A DNA stretch of 64,000 nucleotides from Bacteroidales bacterium. GTDB taxonomy: Bacteria > Bacteroidota > Bacteroidia > Bacteroidales > P3. Positions 59,886 to 64,000 of this stretch are shown here, one piece after another; within the stretch, counting starts at the first letter, position 1; every line of letters begins with the position of its first letter. The translations under genes and the position numbers were made by a program. The stretch is taken from NCBI GenBank assembly GCA_017618625.1, contig JAFZTV010000033.1, positions 1-64,000 of the forward strand. Direction: 5' to 3'. The notes under the pieces are model-generated. The model saw only the letters and a program-made list of their open reading frames with translations, was not told where the DNA came from and did not search any database.

Positions 59886-61715
59886 CTATGCATCGCTGGC
59901 CATCCTGTGATATATCCCGCCCAAAGCCAACAACTCTTCGTGGGTTCCGCATTCAACCACTCGCCCGTTGTCTATCACCACTATCTGGTCAGCGTTTCTT
60001 ATTGTTGACAGACGGTGGGCTATTACCACTGCCGTACGACCTTTCAACAACGTGTCTATACTATGCTGCACCTGCAGCTCCGACTCTGAATCCAAAGCAC
60101 TCGTGGCTTCGTCAAAGATAAGCAGGTCGGGATTCCTGAGCACAGCTCTGGCAATGCATATCCTCTGCCTCTGCCCTCCGCTCAACATCGCACCCCCGTC
60201 TCCTACATACGAGTCATATCCATCGGGCATCGCCTTGATAAAGTCGTCGGCATCGGCTATCCGAGCGGACTCTTTTATCTGTTTGAGCGTAGCATTAGGC
60301 ATACCGTATGCTATATTGTTGGCCACGCTATCGTTGAAAAGCTGCGGCTCTTGCGCCACAACGCCTATCCTGCTTCGCCACGACGAAAGTGAATACTCTC
60401 GTATGTCTCGTCCATCGACAGTAATTCGCCCTTCCGTCGGGTCATAAAACCGTAACAGCAAGTTTGCTATGGTTGACTTGCCACTGCCCGACATACCCAC
60501 TATGGCGATCGTCTTCCCTTCTACAATATGCAAGTCCACTCCCTTCAGCGCCTGCACTCCAGTGGCTTCCGTATTCTGCCCTGGATACTCCATCGCAACG
60601 CCCTCCAGCTCTATGTTGCCAATGTGTTCTATCGCTGGTTTCGACTCATCCTGCGCCTCTATCGACTGGTCCTCCAAGAAGTCAATCATTCGTGTCACAC
60701 ATCCCTCTCCCCGCTTAATCTGCGCAACCGACGTAGAAAGACTTTTGGCCGGCGGGAGCATAAGCACAAACAGCATCAGATATGAAACGAACAGCTCCGC
60801 TGTGAGCATACTTCCTCCCCTGATTACCAACACCGTACCGAACAAAAGTACCGCTACAACAACCGCGCTTCCCAAAAATTCGCTCACTGGCGACGCGGCA
60901 TGTATCCGGCGCAACATCGCTGTCCTACGACGTGAATATTCGTGATTAAGGGTCTGGTAGCGCCTGTTTGAAAAGTCTATGGCGTTGAACGCTTTAATTA
61001 CCCGCAACCCTCTTATAGCCTCCTCCGTGAGCGAGAGCAGCGTGCCGCCTTGATCCTGCACCTCTTTCGACTTACGCTTCAACCGTCGCGATATACTGGC
61101 TATAACCAAAGATATGACTGGTATCGATAGCAACACCACCCCCGTAAGCCGCACATCTATGTAGAAGAGCATCAACAGATAGAGAACCAGCGTGACCACC
61201 GACGAGGCGAGCGTATGTATCGATACTAACACATTCTCTTCATACTCCACGATGTCGTTGCCGAAACGCGAGAGCACATCGCCTTCCCTTCGGTTTGAAT
61301 AATACCCCACCGACAAGCGCATAGCTTTGGCAAACATTCTGTTGCGTATGTCGCGCGTAACTCTGTTCCGCATCGTTCCCGCCACAACTGCCGACAAATA
61401 TCCAAACAAGTTCTTGAAAAAGAACAGCACTATCAACAGCCCTGCAAACAGCCATAGCGCCGTACTCTTGCCCTGCGCTATCATCCTCACATATAGCTCT
61501 TCCAACGCCTGGCTTATCAAGTTTCCACCTTGACTGGGCATCGGCGTGTCGGGCTCAAACAATAACTTTAGAAAGTCCGATACACTCAGCGCTGTAGCCA
61601 TCATAAAGAGCGTGCTCAGTATTACGAACAAGCCATACGCCGCTATGCGGGCGGCGTATGGCTTGAGGTGGTTTCTCGTAAACGCAATCTCTTTTTGACG
61701 GGACATTGGTCTCAT
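59886..61715 (-). CDS. ABC exporter, MsbA-like half-transporter
   Basis: A 609-residue fused permease-ATPase. Six transmembrane helices in the first 330 residues, then the nucleotide-binding domain: Walker A GMSGSGKST, Q-loop VAQEPQLF, signature LSGGQRQR, Walker B LLIFDEATSALD and the switch His in IAHRLST. It works as a dimer; lipid or lipid-linked substrates are likely from family, but not proven. It follows purB by 6 nt. Confidence 0.9.
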   Translation of the reverse strand: MRPMSRQKEIAFTRNHLKPYAARIAAYGLFVILSTLFMMATALSVSDFLKLLFEPDTPMPSQGGNLISQALEELYVRMIAQGKSTALWLFAGLLIVLFFFKNLFGYLSAVVAGTMRNRVTRDIRNRMFAKAMRLSVGYYSNRREGDVLSRFGNDIVEYEENVLVSIHTLASSVVTLVLYLLMLFYIDVRLTGVVLLSIPVISLVIASISRRLKRKSKEVQDQGGTLLSLTEEAIRGLRVIKAFNAIDFSNRRYQTLNHEYSRRRTAMLRRIHAASPVSEFLGSAVVVAVLLFGTVLVIRGGSMLTAELFVSYLMLFVLMLPPAKSLSTSVAQIKRGEGCVTRMIDFLEDQSIEAQDESKPAIEHIGNIELEGVAMEYPGQNTEATGVQALKGVDLHIVEGKTIAIVGMSGSGKSTIANLLLRFYDPTEGRITVDGRDIREYSLSSWRSRIGVVAQEPQLFNDSVANNIAYGMPNATLKQIKESARIADADDFIKAMPDGYDSYVGDGGAMLSGGQRQRICIARAVLRNPDLLIFDEATSALDSESELQVQHSIDTLLKGRTAVVIAHRLSTIRNADQIVVIDNGRVVECGTHEELLALGGIYHRMASDA

Positions 61716-61721
61716 TGGTTT

Positions 61722-63053
61722 TCACTCGCAGGCATACCCGGTATAGTTGCTGGGCGTCACCGCTCGTATTCTGGCTTTGACATTCTCGTCAACGTCGAGT
61801 CCGTCAACGAATGTCTCTATGGTCTGCTCCGTCACATGTTCATTGGTGCGTGTCAGCTGTTTCAATGCCTCGTATGGGTTGGGGTATCCTACACTGCGCA
61901 GTATCGTCTGTATCGCTTCTGCCACCACGGCCCAGTTGCGCTCCAAGTCGGCTTTTATCGACTCCTCATTCAGCAACAGCTTGCCCACTCCCTTCTCTAT
62001 CGACGCCAAAGCTATCATCACATGTCCCAGCGGCACTCCGATGTTGCGGCTAACTGTCGAATCTGTCAAATCTCGCTGCAGTCGCGAAATCGGAAGTTTA
62101 TGACTCAGGTGTTCGAATATGGCGTTTGCCATTCCTAGGTTGCCTTCTGCGTTCTCGAAGTCAATGGGGTTTACCTTATGCGGCATCGCCGACGATCCCA
62201 CCTCTCCAGCCTTGATTTTCTGCTTGAAATACTCCATTGACACATACGACCATATATCGCGACAGAAGTCCATAAGTATTACATTCAACCGCTTGCAGCA
62301 GTCGAAATATGCGGCCATATTGTCGTAGTTCTCAATCTGCGTGGTAAGCTGCTGACGTTCGAGGCCAAGGTTATCCTTGACAAATCGGTTGCCAAACGCC
62401 ACCCAGTCTATCTCTGGATAAGCAACTCTATGGGCATTGAAATTGCCCGTAGCTCCGCCGAATTTGGCACTGAACGGTATCTGCTCCATCTGTTTCAGCT
62501 GATTGCGCATACGATAGGCAAAAACTGCAATCTCCTTGCCCAATCCCGTCGGCGAGGCGGGCTGTCCATGGGTGTGCGCCAACATCGGGATATTCTTCCA
62601 TTCTTTGGCGCGTTCCTCTATCAGCTCTGCGATTTTAGTATAATATGGCAATATCACTTGCTCGTGGCACTCCTTTATCGACAACGGTACAGACGTGTTG
62701 TTGATGTCCTGCGAAGTCAATCCAAAATGTATAAACTCCTTCAATTCTGCCAACTGCATCTCGTCAAACCGCCTCTTGATAAAATACTCCACCGCTTTCA
62801 CGTCGTGGTTCGTGGTCTTTTCTATCTCTTTTATCTCAAGCGCGTTTTCGTCTGTGAAATTGCGGTATATCTCCCTCAGTTGTTCGGCTTTTTCAAACGG
62901 CTTGCCGAGCTGCTGCATAAGGGCGATGAAATACTCCACCTCCACCCTTACCCTGTAGCGTATTAGGGCTTTTTCTGAAAAATACATAGCCAACGGCTCT
63001 ACTTTGCCGCGATAGCGGCCGTCAATCGGGGAAATAGCGTCAAGCGTAGTCAT
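61722..63053 (-). CDS. purB: adenylosuccinate lyase
   Basis: A 443-residue PurB of the long E. coli type. Start LDAISPIDGRYRGKVEPL, HTHGQPASPTGLGKE and the signature GSSAMPHKVNPIDFENAEGN with the catalytic Ser. It splits adenylosuccinate and SAICAR in purine synthesis. No purine genes adjoin. Confidence 0.96.
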   Translation of the reverse strand: MTTLDAISPIDGRYRGKVEPLAMYFSEKALIRYRVRVEVEYFIALMQQLGKPFEKAEQLREIYRNFTDENALEIKEIEKTTNHDVKAVEYFIKRRFDEMQLAELKEFIHFGLTSQDINNTSVPLSIKECHEQVILPYYTKIAELIEERAKEWKNIPMLAHTHGQPASPTGLGKEIAVFAYRMRNQLKQMEQIPFSAKFGGATGNFNAHRVAYPEIDWVAFGNRFVKDNLGLERQQLTTQIENYDNMAAYFDCCKRLNVILMDFCRDIWSYVSMEYFKQKIKAGEVGSSAMPHKVNPIDFENAEGNLGMANAIFEHLSHKLPISRLQRDLTDSTVSRNIGVPLGHVMIALASIEKGVGKLLLNEESIKADLERNWAVVAEAIQTILRSVGYPNPYEALKQLTRTNEHVTEQTIETFVDGLDVDENVKARIRAVTPSNYTGYACE

Positions 63054-63077
63054 TTTGAATTTATTATTGTTTCTGTT

Positions 63078-64000
63078 TTACGAAATTCGTTTAATATTGG
63101 CTCCCAAACGCCGCAGGCGCTCGTCTATATGCTGGTATCCGCGGTCTATCTGCTCTATGTTGTCTATACGGCTTACACCTTCCGCACTCAGCGCGGCAAG
63201 CAGCAACGCCACACCGGCTCGTATGTCGGGCGAGGTCATACGCACTCCTCTCAGCTTGTGGGTGTGGTCCAGTCCTATCACCGTCGCCCTGTGCGGGTCG
63301 CATAGTATTATCTGCGCTCCCATGTCTATCAGCTTGTCAACAAAGAATAGACGGCTTTCGAACATCTTTTGGTGTATCAACACACTGCCCTTGCATTGCG
63401 TCGCCACCACCAAGGCAATACTCACCAAATCGGGCGTGAATCCTGGCCACGGGGCGTCAGCAATAGTCATGATTGAACCGTCCATAAAACGCTCTATCTC
63501 ATACGACTCCCTCCGCGGTACATACAGGTCGTCGCCCTGCTGCCATATCTCTATGCCAAGCCTGCGGAACACCTGCGGAATCAATCCCAAATGCTGCACC
63601 TGCGCGTTCTTTATGGTTATGTCGCTTTGCGTCATCGCCGCCATGCCTATAAAGCTACCCACCTCAATCATGTCGGGCAGCAGACGGTGATTGCATCCGT
63701 GCAGTGTCTTTACTCCGATTATTTTCAACAGGTTGGAGCCGACTCCCTCAATATGCGCACCCATGCTGTTAAGCATTCCGCACAATTGATACACGTATGG
63801 TTCGCACGCTGCGTTCATGATGGTGGTCTCTCCCTCTGCCATTACCGCAGCCATCACAATGTTTGCCGTACCCGTCACACTCGCCTCGTCCAGCAGCATA
63901 TATCGTCCCTTCAACCCCTGCTTGGCCTCCACCACAAAGCCCATCGAGCTCGTCTTGATTCTATTGCCTCTTCTCTTGCCTACTCCGTATTCCTTGTATT
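63078..64000 (-). CDS. murA: UDP-N-acetylglucosamine 1-carboxyvinyltransferase, C-terminal part
   Basis: The frame is open to the window edge, so the 5' end is missing; the internal ATG at 63944 is not the start. Blocks GRYMLLDEASVTGTANI, LLPDMIEVGSFI, DAPWPGFTPDL (catalytic Asp region) and LIHQKMFESRLFFVDKL are typical of Bacteroidota MurA. It transfers enolpyruvate to UDP-GlcNAc, the first step of peptidoglycan synthesis. The Cys of the N-terminal loop lies outside the window. Confidence 0.93.
   Translation of the reverse strand, partial: YKEYGVGKRRGNRIKTSSMGFVVEAKQGLKGRYMLLDEASVTGTANIVMAAVMAEGETTIMNAACEPYVYQLCGMLNSMGAHIEGVGSNLLKIIGVKTLHGCNHRLLPDMIEVGSFIGMAAMTQSDITIKNAQVQHLGLIPQVFRRLGIEIWQQGDDLYVPRRESYEIERFMDGSIMTIADAPWPGFTPDLVSIALVVATQCKGSVLIHQKMFESRLFFVDKLIDMGAQIILCDPHRATVIGLDHTHKLRGVRMTSPDIRAGVALLLAALSAEGVSRIDNIEQIDRGYQHIDERLRRLGANIKRIS

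Overview
The window reads as chromosome of a Bacteroidota member, most likely order Bacteroidales. Sequence evidence: TAnnTTTG minus-7 promoter boxes next to many gene starts, a gliding/T9SS lipoprotein (GldH), T9SS type A and type B sorting domains, many lipobox lipoproteins, a BspA-type leucine-rich repeat protein, and the gene order holB-ricT-gldH-PBP1A-rlmN. Coding is dense. Most of the window looks near 50% GC, but 28-39 kb is visibly richer in A+T.

Layout. 0-6 kb: end of an MBOAT acyltransferase, an Ig-like lipoprotein, clpP, dut, a NamZ-type muramidase, and on the other strand a YhcC-like radical SAM enzyme. 6-9.7 kb: small enzymes (Rieske-like lipoprotein, two GNATs, HAD hydrolase, nitroreductase). 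9.7-16.4 kb: minus-strand housekeeping block rlmN, PBP1A, gldH, ricT, holB. 16.5-22.8 kb: plus-strand surface genes (sugar-transfer ATP-grasp, large membrane protein, flippase, PNGase F-like glycoamidase). 22.8-27 kb: acyltransferase/gpsA pair, a porin and an Mpv17-like membrane protein.

27-43 kb is the accessory region: T9SS-domain fragments, a frameshifted SprT-like pseudogene, a LemA-like protein, and an AT-rich cluster that looks like an undescribed RiPP (peptide natural product) system. The cluster holds a 37-residue Cys-containing peptide, a PqqD-like/radical SAM/SPASM maturase, a PD-(D/E)XK-like protein and an amidohydrolase. Zinc-ribbon membrane proteins, an L,D-transpeptidase, a Ser/Thr kinase and a DUF4143 ATPase follow.

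43.8-52 kb: leucine-rich lipoprotein, PatB/MalY lyase, tRNA-Ser, yidD, rnpA, hemD, DUF4271, frr, pyrH, trmD and an M23/LysM peptidase. 52-56.6 kb: a candidate small RNA, then a TPP-riboswitch thiamine salvage operon (TonB receptor, PnuT, thiamine pyrophosphokinase). 56.6-64 kb: arginase-fold protein, nadK, a T9SS type B cargo, an ABC exporter, purB and murA, which runs off the right end.

The most unusual signals are (1) the RiPP-like cluster; (2) intergenic arrays with a strict 11-bp period in which nearly every unit starts with TA, two of them about 220 bp long; (3) a promoter/structured body/terminator unit that looks like a stand-alone small RNA; and (4) 7-bp tandem repeats inside three protein-coding genes, where a change in copy number would shift the frame.
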